A stretch of DNA of 64,000 bases from Litoditis marina (Eukaryota; Nematoda; Chromadorea; Rhabditida; Rhabditidae), in NCBI GenBank assembly GCA_964036275.1, contig OZ038433.1, positions 46,071,097 through 46,135,096 on the forward strand. Reading direction: 5' to 3'. Positions 1 through 12,088 of this stretch are shown here, in pieces. The position numbers and the translations under genes were made by a program. The stretch's first letter is position 1. Each line of letters starts with the position of its first letter. The notes below the pieces were generated by a model, which did not search any database, was not told where the DNA came from, and saw only the letters and a program-made list of their open reading frames with translations.

Positions 1-877
1 ATTCATTAGAAAACGCCTTCTGAATATTTGGCGGGTTACTGTAGAAGGACATCGACTGGTGAAACAGAGTATATGCCCCCCCCTCCCCTTCTCGGATGAA
101 TTTATAACAGGGAGTGTAACTCTTCTTTTCTCCAAATGTGTGTCGAGTTCTATGTTAATTGAAATGTTGGCAGAGAGTGCGGAGAGTTTTACTGAACCTA
201 ACCAAAGTGAATATGAAATTTCCTCCCACCTGCTTTGCGAATCTGGCCTTCTGTTTCTTGTTCTGAGTTGTATTTTTTCCGTTGGCGGTCAGCGAATTTC
301 GAATGCTCAACGCTTGTTCGGACCAACTGGAAAAAACTGTTTGAAAATGCAAAAGAACGTTTTCAAGAAGAACCTTTTTTACTATCAAAGATTTATTCGA
401 AAATATTGTGTACGAGTTCAAACTACAATTCAGTCCCATACCCACCGCTCCCTAGTTCTCTTCGGACTATTCTGAATTTTCTTCCACAGAATTTCTGGCG
501 AAGTCTGACTCTGTTCCCTCCTGTCAGTCGCGCAGATTCGAACCAAAAACTCGTCGTCAGAAGAAGGGAGTTTTGTGTCCTAAATGATATTTTTTTAAAA
601 AGTAGTCTCGACTACTGTATTGAGTTAGCATACTGTATACGCTACTAATGCTGTGTTTCGGAGTTTTTTTTTGTCCTTATTTGGTTTCTGAAGCTTTTTA
701 TTATCTGTAGAAAAGGTTAGAATCAAAAACGCATCGTCAGAGGAGTTTTGTGTCCTTCAAAGTGAAAATGTTCTTTGTAGTATGATCTCCATTATGTTTA
801 AATTCATCTTAGATGGTTTTTGAATTCAAAAACCATCCCATTTGAATTTTATAACAATTGCCAGAGCTCCAACTCAC

Positions 878-3800
878 TTTCAGGCTCTTGCTTCTGTTGA
901 AAAACCAGCTGCGTTTCTTCTCCTTCTCTTTGTCTGCGTCTCTCGCGTTTTCATTGTCCATATTGATCCTTTCGTTCTCTGCGTCTCTCAATTCAGCCTT
1001 CTCTCTTTTGATTCTTTCTCTCTCTGCGTCTCTCGATTCTGCCTTATCTTGCTTGGCTCTCTCTTTCTCTTGGTCTCTCGATTCCGCCTTATCCCTCTTC
1101 TTCTTCGGTTCTACAGAAGGCCGTGGTTGTAGGTCAACCCATTTCACCTCAGATGGGGAGCAACCTAAGAAATACTGATTTTGAAGGAATAAATACTAAT
1201 TTTCAGTTTTAAGAATAACAAAGTTTTAGTAATTCCAGAGGACCAAAGAAGCTGTTAACTGTCCTACTTAAACTATACTTCTCCTAAAGTGAATCTGAAA
1301 AAGTTAGTATACTGTTAGTCAGTTGCACAGACACGTGAAACATGTTGAACACAGCAGAACTCAGAAACGTGCAATGACAAAGTGCACGATGCCTCATTAG
1401 AATGCCAACTTTTCGTGACCATTCAATTGACTTCTAGTATACCTCAAAACTGCAAACTTTAAAAATTAAAAAAAATGGGAGTCTAGCGCAAACTTTGACT
1501 GTTTTGACAGCCACTATATTGTGGAAAGTTGGTATTTTTAGTTGTTTCCGTGGTGAATTTCCAAAACAAGGAGTAGTGGAACGACAATTATTCTGGAAGA
1601 TCAAACACCATAAACCAACCCTTAAGTTTATGAGCCTCTCCAGCCATATATTCAGCCCAAGAGGTACTCGCAACCAGTAGTTCGTCCAAAGTCACGTTAT
1701 CATACGTTGGAGACGGCATAGACGGAGGGAAGTTGGACTGAAATAAAAGGACACGGATGGCCGAGTGGTTAGGAGCAGCAACTGTTACGCAGTGGTTACG
1801 CAAGTAGTAGAAATTAGCTCCTTTTTCCGAAATGCACAAACTTTCTTCAGAAAACAAACGCAAAAATTTGAATAAATTTTGCCGCCGTCGCGACAAGTCG
1901 GTCCTGATTCAGGATTTCCGACAGTCGGCGCGGTTTTCGACTGTTTTCGCGTTTTAGTCGGTTCCCGTCATTGACGCCAAAGTTACGGAGTGTGTAAACC
2001 GCCTTAGATACTTGACTAAAAATAAATGAAAATGAATTCAAAAACACCCGAGATGGCAGACACAAAAGCTAATTGATACCCATGTGAAAATATCAATCTT
2101 CCAACTCTCTAACCTTGCTGTTTTCGTCTGACGAGCTGTCGTACCGCCACAATGTATCCGCTGGGCCTCTGGAAGTAGCCTCCGCCGGATTGATTTCGTT
2201 CGCCTCCTCCAGCGAGAGAGGCACATGTGGATTGCTGCGGTAGAGATCACGCAGTTCAGAAGGGAACCCTGAAACCGAATATCATGGTGAATCAAACCAT
2301 CTACATCTCTATCAACTATATGATCACAAAAAAATATAACACAGTGGGCCTAAACAGTGGAGCCTATAAAGTTCGTTCAGTTTCAATCATGAACTCCTGT
2401 TTATTTAAAAGAAAAAAGATTCTCAGTCTCAGTCTTAGTGATCACACGATACTCGATACCTGAACGCATGCCTGAGAGCGCTGCCAGCCACTGAGCCACT
2501 ACTATATTCAAATATCATTACCAATATATTAGTAGTCAGGTAGTCACAGACTGGTCTGCTGCGATCTGGAGAAAATATTCTCTCAGGTAATATTGACGCT
2601 GACATAGAAAGTGACTCACGTTTTGCCATCCAGTCCGGATAAGGACAGAGCATATCGGAAGACTGAAAGGGAGTCTTGCGCGGCCGCACCTTGACGCGTA
2701 GCTGATCGACTGCCTGCAATAAAAAATTGTTTTGTTGAACAACATGTTCCAATCAAAAATTAACATGGAAACATATACAGAACATATGTTTCCCATGGTT
2801 AGATTTCCATGGTTAGATGGCTCTCCCTGGGATTATTTGAACGTACTAATTCGCGCTCTTCACAATGTACCCCGCAGCGATAACACAATAGTCCCGCCTT
2901 TTCTCGAGAAAAATTAAACGTGAGAACGAGATTTGCGCACGGGTCTGGTGTTTTACTCTATGAGAAGAAAACTGAAAATAAAACAAAAATTTTCCGGAGC
3001 AATGGTAGTGAACTATTACCTGATCGCTTTCTTCGTTATCCGTTGTCTCTTCCTCACTTGTCACCACCAACTGTCCGCTAAAGAAACAAAAAATTATTCC
3101 TAACTTGCTATGCGGTGTTGACTTTAGATGAAAATCAATATTTGCGCATGGTCTAGGGCGGAAGTGAATTTGCCAGCTCAACTCCGCGCCCCACTCAGAA
3201 CGATTGGCGCCAACTTTCTTCGATTGGCCAGCTACAAAAGCGAGAGAGTGTTCAGGTCAATGAGGCCGCAGACATCTGGGTCTCTCTGACCTGCACACTC
3301 TCTCGCTCAGCCAATAAAAAAGTGGCTGGCCAATTGGCTGGGAATTATCTGAGCAGACCTGTGAACTACGAACACTTTCTGAGAAAAAGAATCACTATTT
3401 TGCACAAAAACCTCATATCATTGAGTGCATTTTTCAGGAGTGTTTTAGAGCGTCGGGTGATCTGTAAAAAGTAAACAGCGCACAACTCGTCAAGAAAAAA
3501 AAACTGAAAAAACTTACCGGCTGTTCCCGAAGGGGTGTGGTTCTCCTTCGGTCATTGGTCTCAATATCTGAAAGGGTCAATTAAGTTGTATATAGCGGTA
3601 GTTCAGGAAAATTCACATCTAGTAAGTAGAAAAGGTCACAATCGATAATCGCACCTGTGGTGCAGAAATGCAACATTTCCCCAAAAAGTAGTGCCCTTAC
3701 CGCGTGTCCGCACCAAACTGGCCCCTCCTTTGTAGGACGTTCCACGACACGGTATCTGCAAAATAATTGTTCACAATATCGACTGCGTGAACGTTTTATC

Positions 3801-6800
3801 ATCTCTACATAGTATCGGCGAGAGCATGAGAAACTTTTTACCAGCGATGAACGCGAGACACATTATTTGTTATCGATAGAATTAGTTTATTAATCTGTCA
3901 ATACTCAGAACCATCTCTCATCTCATCGCTCTTAGAAGATTTGAGAGAAAACCATTCACGAGCAAACTAACACAGAAGGAGATTATCTTTTTATTTTACA
4001 ATCTTTCGCTTACTTATAGCGCACGTTTCCTATTGATATGTGAAACAAACAGTCATATTACCTCTTGAAGTTTGATTCTTTTCTCTGAAGCCGGTGCCGT
4101 TTCTGAAATAGAAGTATTTTTAATTGAAAAAGTTTAAATGTTAATGCGCCTTGAAAGTTCGTACAGTTAAAAACTTTGCACAAAAATTTGGTCCTTCACA
4201 TCAAGAGTTTGTGTTTTATACCGTAAGTTAAAGTCAGGTTCAGGAATAGACGTAATTCATTAGTATATACGTTATTTTTCCACGTTTAAATTTTTGGAGT
4301 GAATCAATTTAGTAATTGATAGGATTCATCGGTTCAACCTGTTTCCGCTCTTCCAATACCCTATTGATGATTCGCTATGAAAAACGGGTTGTTATAGTTT
4401 TTTTTCCACGGGTTTTCCTAAAACATTTCTATAGTACTTTCCAGTTTCCATAACTTACCGTTTCGATTATAGGGCGGCTGGCTTGCCGTGGTTCGATGAA
4501 CGTGCTGTGGTTCGATGAACTGATCGGAGAATTCTTAAACAGAAACTTATACTCACAGTGATTCTACGTGAATTCTATATCTAACCGGGTTTTTTAGGTA
4601 ACCTAACCCTTTTTTGGTAACCTATTTTTCAGGTTACCTCAGTGGGTATCCGGTTGGTAACCTAAAATGAAAAACCGGTTACCTGTTTTTCTAACGCAAA
4701 ATGTGGTTTTTACCACCGTTAGTTTGGACGGTAACCGGATTATAATTCCAGGTTACTTACAGGTTACCTACCAAGGTAACCTGAAAAACAGGTTACCAAA
4801 AAGGGTTAGGTCACCTAAAAACCCGGTTAGTTGTAGAATTGGCCGTGATTCTATAACGACAGGTAACCTACAAGTGAACTCCTACCACACCTCTCTTTTA
4901 ACTAGTAGTATACTGCCAGTTTGGTACCTGGAAAAAGTCATTCAAAAGTCATCAAAGTAAAAATCGTTGAAAGTGAAAGTCATTAATTCACTTTTAGTCA
5001 GGATTTGAAAAATACGAAAATGTTCAAAAACCTTTTTTGTGATTTTCAACTGTTACTGTACTTAATGACTTTAACTTTCTGATGAAATTTACTTTAATGA
5101 CTTTTAATTTTGAATGACTCATTCTGGTTGCCAATACGACAAAGTGATTCTACACTCCGTTCCATCCATGGATGCCCTTCTACAGTATTCCGTCAAGTAT
5201 TCAGCAGACTTTTTGTAATGAATAATGCTTGGTTTTGAAGTTCTCAAAAGTTTTTTCTTTCGATTGTTAGTAAGGGAAAAGCTCAATAAAATACCGAAGT
5301 TAGAAAGAACTCGCGAAACGCTAGCATACTGAGCGGTAATCTGGAAGTTCGAGCTTATAATGCACTCACGTGGAGGGCAGGGGAGGGCGTTCTTGGCGGC
5401 GCCACCCGGGGGGGTGCAGGAGAGAGGGAACGCGCAGCGGGGGAGGGGGACCCTGGCGGGGTGTCCGACCTCCTTTTCCTCCCGCCCTTCCTGACTGAAA
5501 ATTAATAATTAAATGGAGAAGACTTAAAGTATAAATCAAAAGCTGCTGCCATACTGTTTTTCAGACGCGTTGCCTCACGTAGAGTCTCACGTAGAGCGCA
5601 GGTTCCTAATATGAGGAGCTTCTCCGCTCTTTTCTTTACAGGCAAGCATACCGCAGTGGCAAGAGTGCTGCTGCTTGAGGGTTCGAATCCGAGTTGGTGC
5701 AAACTAATATAATTTTAAAATCCATTCAAATTAAACTGCGAATATTTTCTAGATTTCACACCGATTATTGTCATTGATCTCTTTCAACTATCAACACAAT
5801 ATCTCACCGCTAAAATCAAGATTTAGAATTACGTGGTTTGAAACACACACCTTTCTTCTTTGGGTCCGTTTTCCGGCGGTTGTCCCGCTTGTGGTAGCGG
5901 GACATTACGGGCTCGAAGCGCTCCCACTGGTGGATTTCGGATAGGGGCACCCAAAATCCCACCAGTGCCTAAAACATAGAAAAATAGAATTTATGTGAAT
6001 GGAAACACTGTTTCGCGTTATAGTTCGTTCACTTCCACCCAGTTTCTAGTTATGCTGACCGAATGGCTGCAACTGACTGAACATTGGTGCATCAGCTACT
6101 ACGGATCGAGGGAAAATTACACTTCAATCGCGCGCAGCGCGAAGCGCTGTGCGAGATTTGTCTTTGAGCCGGCTAATGCGCGCCTCCGTTTTTTTAGTTT
6201 TCCCATAAAAAGGCTGAATTTTGCAAAACAAAACTTTTACAAAATGGGGAAGTTTCTACAGCATATTTGCAAAGTTTGCCCCAAATTTTATCGAAATCGG
6301 TTGAGTTTGAGCCAAGTTATGAAGTTTTCGCTTCATCAAAAGCACCAACTTCCGTCGCGTGTGGGGTTGTGACAACGGAAAATATCCATTTTAAGGGTTT
6401 CTACTGAATCGATTTCGTTGAAAGTTGTGGAAGACATGTGATACCTACTCAAACCCTGGCGGACCAAAAAAAAATTAGAAAAAAATTGTTTTTGTCAAAG
6501 TTATAGACGTTTTCGGAGTGTGTAATCGTGATAAGGGAAAATTCCCAGTTTAAGGGTTTCTACTGAGGCGATTTTGTTGAAAATCGTGGAAGACATGTGA
6601 TACCTACTCAAACCCTGGCGGACCAAAAAAAATTTGCAAAAAAAATTGTTTTAATCAAAGTTATAGACATTTTTCGAAAAGTGTCTGCGTCTCTCCATTC
6701 AGCACGCTCTCTCACTCTCTCTGTCCGGTCGATAACTCAACCTGTACTGTAACGTAGAGAAACAATTACCGATTTGCTTGAAAATTGGAATATGATGCCA

Positions 6801-7718
6801 ACGTGCAATTTGTTTGAATATGAAGTATTGTATTTCTGACGTCCTTTAGGACTCTGGAGACCAGATGACGTCATTTTTGAAAAGTGCAAAGTTGACGTCA
6901 CATATATTTTCAAATGATGGTAATATCTTAGAAAGGGTCAACTAACGGTGAAACTCAATCCAAGAGTGACGTATTCTGGGATTCTGACGACCAGATGACG
7001 TCATTTTTGAAAAGTGCAAAGTTGACGTCAGATATATTTTCAAATGGTGAAAATATCTTAAAAATCGTATATTAACGATGAAACTTAGTCTAAATATGAC
7101 GTATTCTGAAGTTCAGAAGGCCAGATGACGTCAACTTTTAAAAAAAATGACGTCACATATATTTTCAAATGCTGAAAATATCTAAAAAAAATGGTATATT
7201 AACGATGAAACTTTGTCTAAAACTGTTTATCACAAACATACAAAAGTCGTAAAATATTTTTTCAAACCTGTAAACTAGAATCTACAAATCACAGATGTTA
7301 ACTCAACGTAGTCAATTGTAAATTTTCTGGTGTTGCGGACAAAGGTTTGCAGTTTTTTGTCGTTACTTCAACTCTAAGTGCTACGCTTGTCATATTATTC
7401 AACAGTTGTTCTCTCTTTCGCAGCTGTGATTTGTAGATTCTAGTTTACAGGTTTGAAAAAAATATTTTACGACTTTTGTATGTTTGTGATGAACAGTTAT
7501 ACTTGAGTATATTATTATTTTCCGGTTTTTTGTAGCAGTAGCTGCTCCATTTGAGAGTAGTTGTCTGAAGACAAATCTCACAGTCGTTGGGCCCCCACTT
7601 TTTCATGAATGAGCTATTTTGATTACCTTCACAAGGAATACTCCATCCTCATCTTGTTTCAGATGGGTGATCGTTCGGAGAGTTCCCTCGGTCTGCTCCA
7701 AGAGCTGAATGTTCATAC
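878..7718 (-). CDS. Multi-exon nematode gene of unknown function, copy 1 (3' exon outside window)
   Basis: Exons, 5' to 3' on the minus strand: 7627-7718, 5851-5968, 4062-4102, 3701-3755, 3518-3567, 3020-3077, 2620-2713, 2114-2268, 1620-1737 (or to a TAA at 1588), 878-1164. Each begins after an AG with a pyrimidine-rich tract (for example tttatttcag at 1738) and most end at GTAAGT/GTGAGT-like donors. From 3755 to 1737 the reading phases of successive exons agree, which supports one real gene. The joins 5851/4102 and 4062/3755 do not agree in phase, so an exon is missing or a donor is misplaced. The donor at 1620 is weak (AAGG|GTTGGT). The last exon seen in copies 2 and 3 would lie left of the window, and no 5' exon or start codon was found. 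I recognise no domain. Confidence 0.6.
1755..1830 (+). pseudogene. tRNA-like fragment with an A box, intronic (copy 1)
   Basis: TGGCCGAGTGGTTAGGAGC matches a tRNA D-arm / Pol III A box. There is no B box, and a T5 run follows at about 1831. It is probably a decayed tRNA or the head of a tRNA-derived SINE. It lies in the intron upstream of exon 1620-1737 and on the opposite strand to the gene. Identical copies are at 16720-16795 and 55554-55629. Confidence 0.35.
3222..3335. repeat. Imperfect inverted repeat with CCAAT-like boxes, intronic (copy 1)
   Basis: GCGAGAGAGTGTTCAGGTCA on the left is matched by the complement of TGACCTGCACACTCTCTCGC on the right. Outside these, GATTGGCCAGC and GCTGGCCAATT also pair. 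It sits in the intron between exons 3518-3567 and 3020-3077. Copies are at 18187-18300 and 57021-57134. It is likely a small fold-back element. Confidence 0.5.
4581..4830. repeat. 250-bp fold-back (MITE-like) element rich in GGTAACC (copy 1)
   Basis: It starts CTAACCGGGTTTTT and ends with the complement AAAAACCCGGTTAG. The whole length folds on itself and carries at least ten GGTAACC/GGTTACC motifs. The flanking bases do not give a clear target duplication. It sits in the intron between exons 5851-5968 and 4062-4102. Confidence 0.6.
5371..5490. other. GC-rich, G-run-rich intronic island (copy 1)
   Basis: About 120 bp of strongly GC-rich sequence in otherwise AT-rich DNA, with runs such as GGGCAGGGGAGGG and GGGGGAGGGGGACCC that could form a G-quadruplex. 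No coding potential is evident. Copies are at 20336-20455 and 59170-59289. Confidence 0.5.
5645..5700 (+). pseudogene. tRNA-like sequence with a perfect B box, intronic (copy 1)
   Basis: GGGTTCGAATCC matches the Pol III B box exactly, preceded by CGCAGTGGCAAGAG, which resembles a D-arm. The acceptor ends do not pair well, so it is likely a tRNA-derived SINE or pseudogene, not a working tRNA. Copies are at 20610-20665 and 59444-59499. Confidence 0.35.
6392..6670. repeat. Two-unit tandem direct repeat (copy 1)
   Basis: Two ~143-bp units share AAGGGTTTCTACTGA, GTGGAAGACATGTGATACC and CAAACCCTGGCGGACC. It lies in the intron between exons 7627-7718 and 5851-5968. Copies are at 21357-21635 and 60191-60469. 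Confidence 0.7.
6835..7195. repeat. Three-unit repeat with TGACGTCA (CRE-type) sites (copy 1)
   Basis: Three ~130-140-bp units each have CCAGATGACGTCA and a second TGACGTCA about 25 bp on, giving several bZIP/CREB-type palindromes. They are followed by ATATATTTTCAAATG. Copies are at 21800-22160 and 60634-60994. Whether any factor binds is unknown. Confidence 0.65.
7222..7497. repeat. Fold-back element with ~73-bp arms (copy 1)
   Basis: Arms 7222-7294 and 7424-7497 are near-perfect inverted copies (CACAAACATACAAAAGTCG against its complement) around a ~129-bp spacer. It is likely a MITE in the intron downstream of exon 7627-7718. Copies are at 22187-22462 and 61021-61296. Confidence 0.65.
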
Positions 7719-7776
7719 CTATGAAATGGAAAACATCATTGTCGAATAGTTCAGAAATGAACGAAACATGGATTGA

Positions 7777-7812
7777 GGGAGAGAGAGAGAGAGAGAGAGA
7801 TTGTTAAATTAT

Positions 7813-7894
<82 letters not shown>

Positions 7895-8038
7895 GAGAGA
7901 GAGAGAGTAGGAGAGACAGAGAGAGAGAGAGAAAGAGAGAGGAAGAGGGAGAGAGAGAGAGAGTAGGAGAGAGAGAGAGAGGGAGAGAGGAAGAGAGAGG
8001 AAGAGGGAGAGAGAGAGAGAGAGAGTAGGAGAGAGAGC

Positions 8039-8073
<35 letters not shown>

Positions 8074-8081
8074 GGAGAGTG
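7777..8081. repeat. (GA)n microsatellite (copy 1)
   Basis: GA dinucleotide tracts with occasional GTAGGAGA and GGAAGAGG interruptions, in the region just upstream of exon 7627-7718. The long Ser/Leu open frames in it are low-complexity artefacts. From here to about 8810 (and the matching stretches in the other copies) I see no gene. Confidence 0.9.
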
Positions 8082-8815
8082 AGATTAATTGAAACATATA
8101 CTATGTGAAATATTATGTTAACGTACTATTTATATGAGAAAGAGAGAGAGAAAGCTTGAGAGAAAAATGAGTGATGAAAATTATTAACTTGATCTCTGGA
8201 TAAATTAAAGAGCGAATTTAAAGTTTATCGGGCAAAGGCAGCGGGTTTAGTCAATTGTAATGCTTTTTGGGGCAAGACATGATGATCGATAAAATCGAGA
8301 CAGGCATTCGTTTCAGGCGGGGCGCGCTGAAAGGCAGCGTTCAAACTACAAAGACCATCAAACGCGGCATGAGAACGGTTTGACTTCATGATTTCACTCT
8401 ATATTGCTCAGTATCCGTTCGTTACAAATTGTTGAAGTTGAAAAACAATCACGGAAAAACATTAACGGAAAAACATTCACGGAAACACATTCACTTTAGT
8501 CAATTATGAATGCGATTATATGATAAAAATTTTGCCGTTGCAATTACATTATTTTATTAGGTAATTGTTTTGCCAAACACTAAAGCTCTTTTTAATCGTA
8601 TCGAACACAGCAAAATATGATTCTAATGTGTTAGTTTTATCGGGTTTCGAAGAATAAGAAAAATGGTATCACCCATAGCTATCTACAAATATATATTGAA
8701 TGAACATCATTATTATTATTATGAAGACATAGATAAGAAATGAGCACCCTCTATATTCGAGTTATCTGCCTGTCCTGTTCCTTTTGTATTCACGGGGATT
8801 AGAAACTCATCTGAA

Positions 8816-8829
8816 GGGGGGGGGGGGGG
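8816..8829. repeat. Poly-G run, 14 G (copy 1)
   Basis: The run is 14 G here, 13 G at 23769-23781 and 24 G at 62630-62653. The lengths are not multiples of three apart, so the open minus-strand frame across it is unlikely to be a conserved coding exon. Confidence 0.85.
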
Positions 8830-9060
8830 TTGTACTCTGATCAGTTGACACATCATAGTTGCTGGAGAACACCTGCAACCTACGAATGAATCCTATAACA
8901 GAAGCCATATACAACGTATGGCTTCGCCTCTCTCTCTCTATTCGATTTAGTATCCGATTACAATGGTAGGACATAGTTATCTTATGAGGTAGGCTCATGA
9001 GGTCGTTAGTGAGCCAGCTCCAGAGATTATTTTATGAGATAGGAGGGACTGCTACATGCA

Positions 9061-9146
9061 TTTGTCACTTTTTGGCGTATTCGATTTTGTCGTCACTTTG
9101 TGGCGTATTCGATTTTGTCGTCACTTTGTGGCGTATTCGATCTTGT
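9061..9146. repeat. 25-bp minisatellite, remnant (copy 1)
   Basis: Only about three units of CACTTTTTGGCGTATTCGAT remain before the sequence switches to block B at 9147. The other two block A copies have about 40 units at this point. Confidence 0.9.
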
Positions 9147-10590
9147 GTGCTTTGTTTTAGTGAGAATCGTGAGTTTTTAGTGTTGTATCAGATCTGACAC
9201 AAACGAAAAACGTAGGAATGTAGTTGAGAGTTTGGAAGGTTTTGACTTATATCAACTTCAGTTATACATTTCAACTCAATTGAGGACTAAATGCTTTGTT
9301 TTAGTGAGAATCGTGAGTTTTTAGTGTTGTATCAGATCTGACACAAACGAAAAACGTAGGAATGTAGTTGAGAGTTTGGAAGGTTTTGACTTATATCAAG
9401 TTCAGTTATACATTTCAACTCAATTGAGGACTAAATGCTTTGTTTTAGTGAGAATCGTGAGTTTTCAGTGTTGTGTCAGATCTGACACAAACGAAAAACG
9501 TAGGAATGTAGTTGAGAGTTTGAAAGGTTTTGAATTATATTAACTTCAGTTATACATTTCAACTCAATTGAGGAGTAAGTGCTTGGTTTCAATGAAAATG
9601 GTGGAGTTTTCAGTGTTGTGTCAGATCTGACACAAACGAAAAACGTAGGAATGTAGTTGAGAGTTTGAAAGGTTTTGACTTATATTAACTTCAGTTATAC
9701 ATTTCAACTCAATTGAGGAGTAAATGCTTGGTTTCAATGAAAATGGTGGAGTTTTCAGTGTTGTGTCAGATCTGACACAAACGAAACACGTAGGAATGTA
9801 GTTGAGAGTTTGGAAGGTTTTGACTTATATCAACTTCAGTTATACATTTCAACTCAATTGAGGACTAAATGCTTTGTTTTAGTGAGAATCGTGAGTTTTT
9901 AGTGTTGTATCAGATCTGACACCAACGAAAAACGTAGGAATGTAGTTGACAGTTGGAGAGGTTTTGACTTATATCAACTTCAGTCATACATTTCAATTCA
10001 ATTGGGGAGTAAATGCTTGGTTTCAATGAAAATGGTGGAGTTTTCAGTGTTGTGTCAGATCTGACACAAACGAAAAACGCAGGAATGTAGTTGAGAGTTT
10101 GAAAGGTTTTGAATTATATTAACTTCAGTTATACATTTCAACTCAATTGAGAAGTAAATGCTTGGTTTCAATGAAAATGGTGGAGTTTTCAGTGTTGTGT
10201 CAGATCTGACACAAACGAAAAACGTAGGAATGTAGTTGAGAGTTTGAAAGGTTTTGAATTATATTAACTTCAGTTATACATTTCAACTCAATTGAGGAGT
10301 AAGTGCTTGGTTTCAATGAAAATGGTGGAGTTTTCAGTGTTGTGTCAGATCTGACACAAACGAAAAACGTAGGAATGTAGTTGAGTTGAGAGTTTGAAAG
10401 GTTTTGAATTATATTAACTTCAGTTATACATTTCAACTCAATTGAGGAGTAAATGCTTGGTTTCAATGAAAATGGTGGAGTTTTCAGTGTTGTGTCAGAT
10501 CTGACACAAACGAAAAACGTAAGAATGTAGTTGATAGTTTGAAAAGTTTAGACTTATATTAAGTTTAGTTATACATTTCAACTCAATTGA
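9147..10590. repeat. 145-bp satellite with TGTGTCAGATCTGACACA palindrome (copy 1)
   Basis: About ten units, period 145. Each carries the 18-bp palindrome, followed by AACGAAAAACGTAGGAATG and ATACATTTCAACTCAATTGA. Two unit subtypes alternate, GTGAGAATCGTGAG and ATGAAAATGGTGGA. The minus-strand open frames here simply read the unit and are not genes. Confidence 0.92.
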
Positions 10591-11474
10591 CATATTGGCA
10601 ATCAAATCGATTTTCAACGTAAACGGTCCGTTTTCAAGTGTAAATTTTGTCAGGTAGACTGTGCTCAAGCTGGTTAAACTATTTTCTTGATAAGTGCTCT
10701 CTAATTGAGTTAGACATGTTGGCATAAGATGAACTACCAAAATGCTTTATTGTGTGTGTGGTGCGAAAACCTTCCACTTTACAGAGTACATCGCCGTTTC
10801 GCCAAACCTTCCGACTGTAGTTCCATAGAGTGTCTGATACCGGTGGATAGCAACAGTTGTCAGTAAGTGGCCGATGTTGAACTCTGCGAAATGATTACAA
10901 ATGTGAATAGCTGCTCACTAAAGATCTCGGATCGTTCGAGTGATTGCAGAATGAACATAGTTCCCGTTTCACAAAACGTTAGTTTTCTTATTTTGAAGAT
11001 TGTAAGTCTTAATTCGAAATAAAAAACAAAAATATCACGTACAGAAGACACTGCGGTGTCAATATAGTTCGTTTCACCCACCCATGACTTTCTACAGTAA
11101 TCTTCCGTATTTTCAAGCGGATTTATTAAACCAACAAAGTGCCTCTTAGACCTACTGTATTCTATGCTTGTAGTAACCAATGTGGAAAACAGAATCACGA
11201 AGTTTAGGCTATTTCCAATGCCTAGAAGATATGAAAAATTGACTTGAAAGTTTCATGATCTTACTGTAGAGGGCTACTGATGCGTGAAACAGACTATAGC
11301 AATGCTCAGCAATTCAAAGAAATTACTCAATGAAGCAATACAAATTCTCTGTATTTACTAGTAAAAAGTAACGTGCAAATACATTTTCATCGAATGCACA
11401 GAAAAGGCACTGAACACCCTTACCAGCAGTGAATGCTTGGCTTTATGGATATTCATGTCAGTCTTTTTACTTAC

Positions 11475-11682
11475 GAAATCGATGAAATTGAAATCATGAA
11501 TATAACTTTCAGTTTGTGTTCACGCGTTCCCTGCTGATTGACACTATTGTGGCGACTACAGCAAACGCAGCTGTGCTCAGAGTATATGGAGAGCCCTCAC
11601 CTTTTTGTTATTGAGAAACCAATTTTTGTGGTCTCCCTTCCGATGTCCCACGATCTCCAGATTCATCGTCGACACATCAACT
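11475..11682 (-). CDS. Two candidate exons of a second gene, block B copy 1
   Basis: Exon 11601-11682 follows the acceptor tctttattctag and ends at donor AAAAAG|GTGAGG. It reads openly (MNLEIVGHRKGDHKNWF within it). A 67-bp intron with acceptor gtgtcaatcag leads to exon 11475-11533, which ends at the strong donor GATTTC|GTAAGT. Phases of the two exons agree. I could not extend the model either way: the candidate upstream exon near 11830-11920 has good splice sites but would create a stop at the junction. It lies downstream of the stop of the larger gene, so it is probably a separate gene. No domain is recognised. Confidence 0.4.
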
Positions 11683-12088
11683 CTAGAATAAAGACAGCTA
11701 ATATTGATATGAAAGTCACCAATAAATCTGTTCTACGAGAGAGTCAAAAAAAAATTAAGTCAAGAATGATTTCGAAAACAATAAAAAAATTGAGATAAAT
11801 GGAAATGGAGAAACCTGTTCGTCCCACTTCCTCACGTGAACCTCACCAACATTTCTCAACCTCAGGGGAATGCACACAACCTACAGTTTTTGGAGCGAGC
11901 AACCTAAAAAGCAATTAGCACTTAATCCAATGAGCAATTAGCGGTGAACAGTCTGAGGACCGTAGGTGGTAATGTATGCCTTCTATAGTTCACTGCCAGG
12001 CTTCGTTTGAACTTAGTCTCTGACTAACAAAGAGTTGAAACGCTTCATGAAGTAAATTAGAGCGAATGAATGAATAAACTATCGAAAT

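Larger units (their letters stand above)
1..9146. repeat. Segmental duplication block A, copy 1 (truncated at right)
   Basis: This stretch recurs at offset +14965 (from 14966) and +53799 (from 53800) with only scattered single-base and repeat-length differences. One difference is 1076-1080, TTGGT here against TCGGT in the other two copies. It holds the minus-strand unknown gene, introns with fold-back repeats, a GA microsatellite and the first units of a 25-bp minisatellite. It stops at 9146 in the minisatellite and joins directly to block B. Bases 1-877 have no gene I can support; in the other copies they are the last intron of the unknown gene. Confidence 0.9.

Noticed and set aside
5645..5700. 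A functional tRNA gene
   Set aside because: The B box is perfect but the acceptor stem does not pair and no anticodon arm can be placed with confidence.
8807..8998. Minus-strand frame across the poly-G run as an upstream exon of the unknown gene
   Set aside because: The run is 14, 13 and 24 G in the three copies, so the frame is not kept, although the acceptor GGTTGCAG is acceptable.
10200..10740. 81-88-aa minus-strand frames with repeated SIELKCITE
   Set aside because: They translate the 145-bp satellite and change frame between units.
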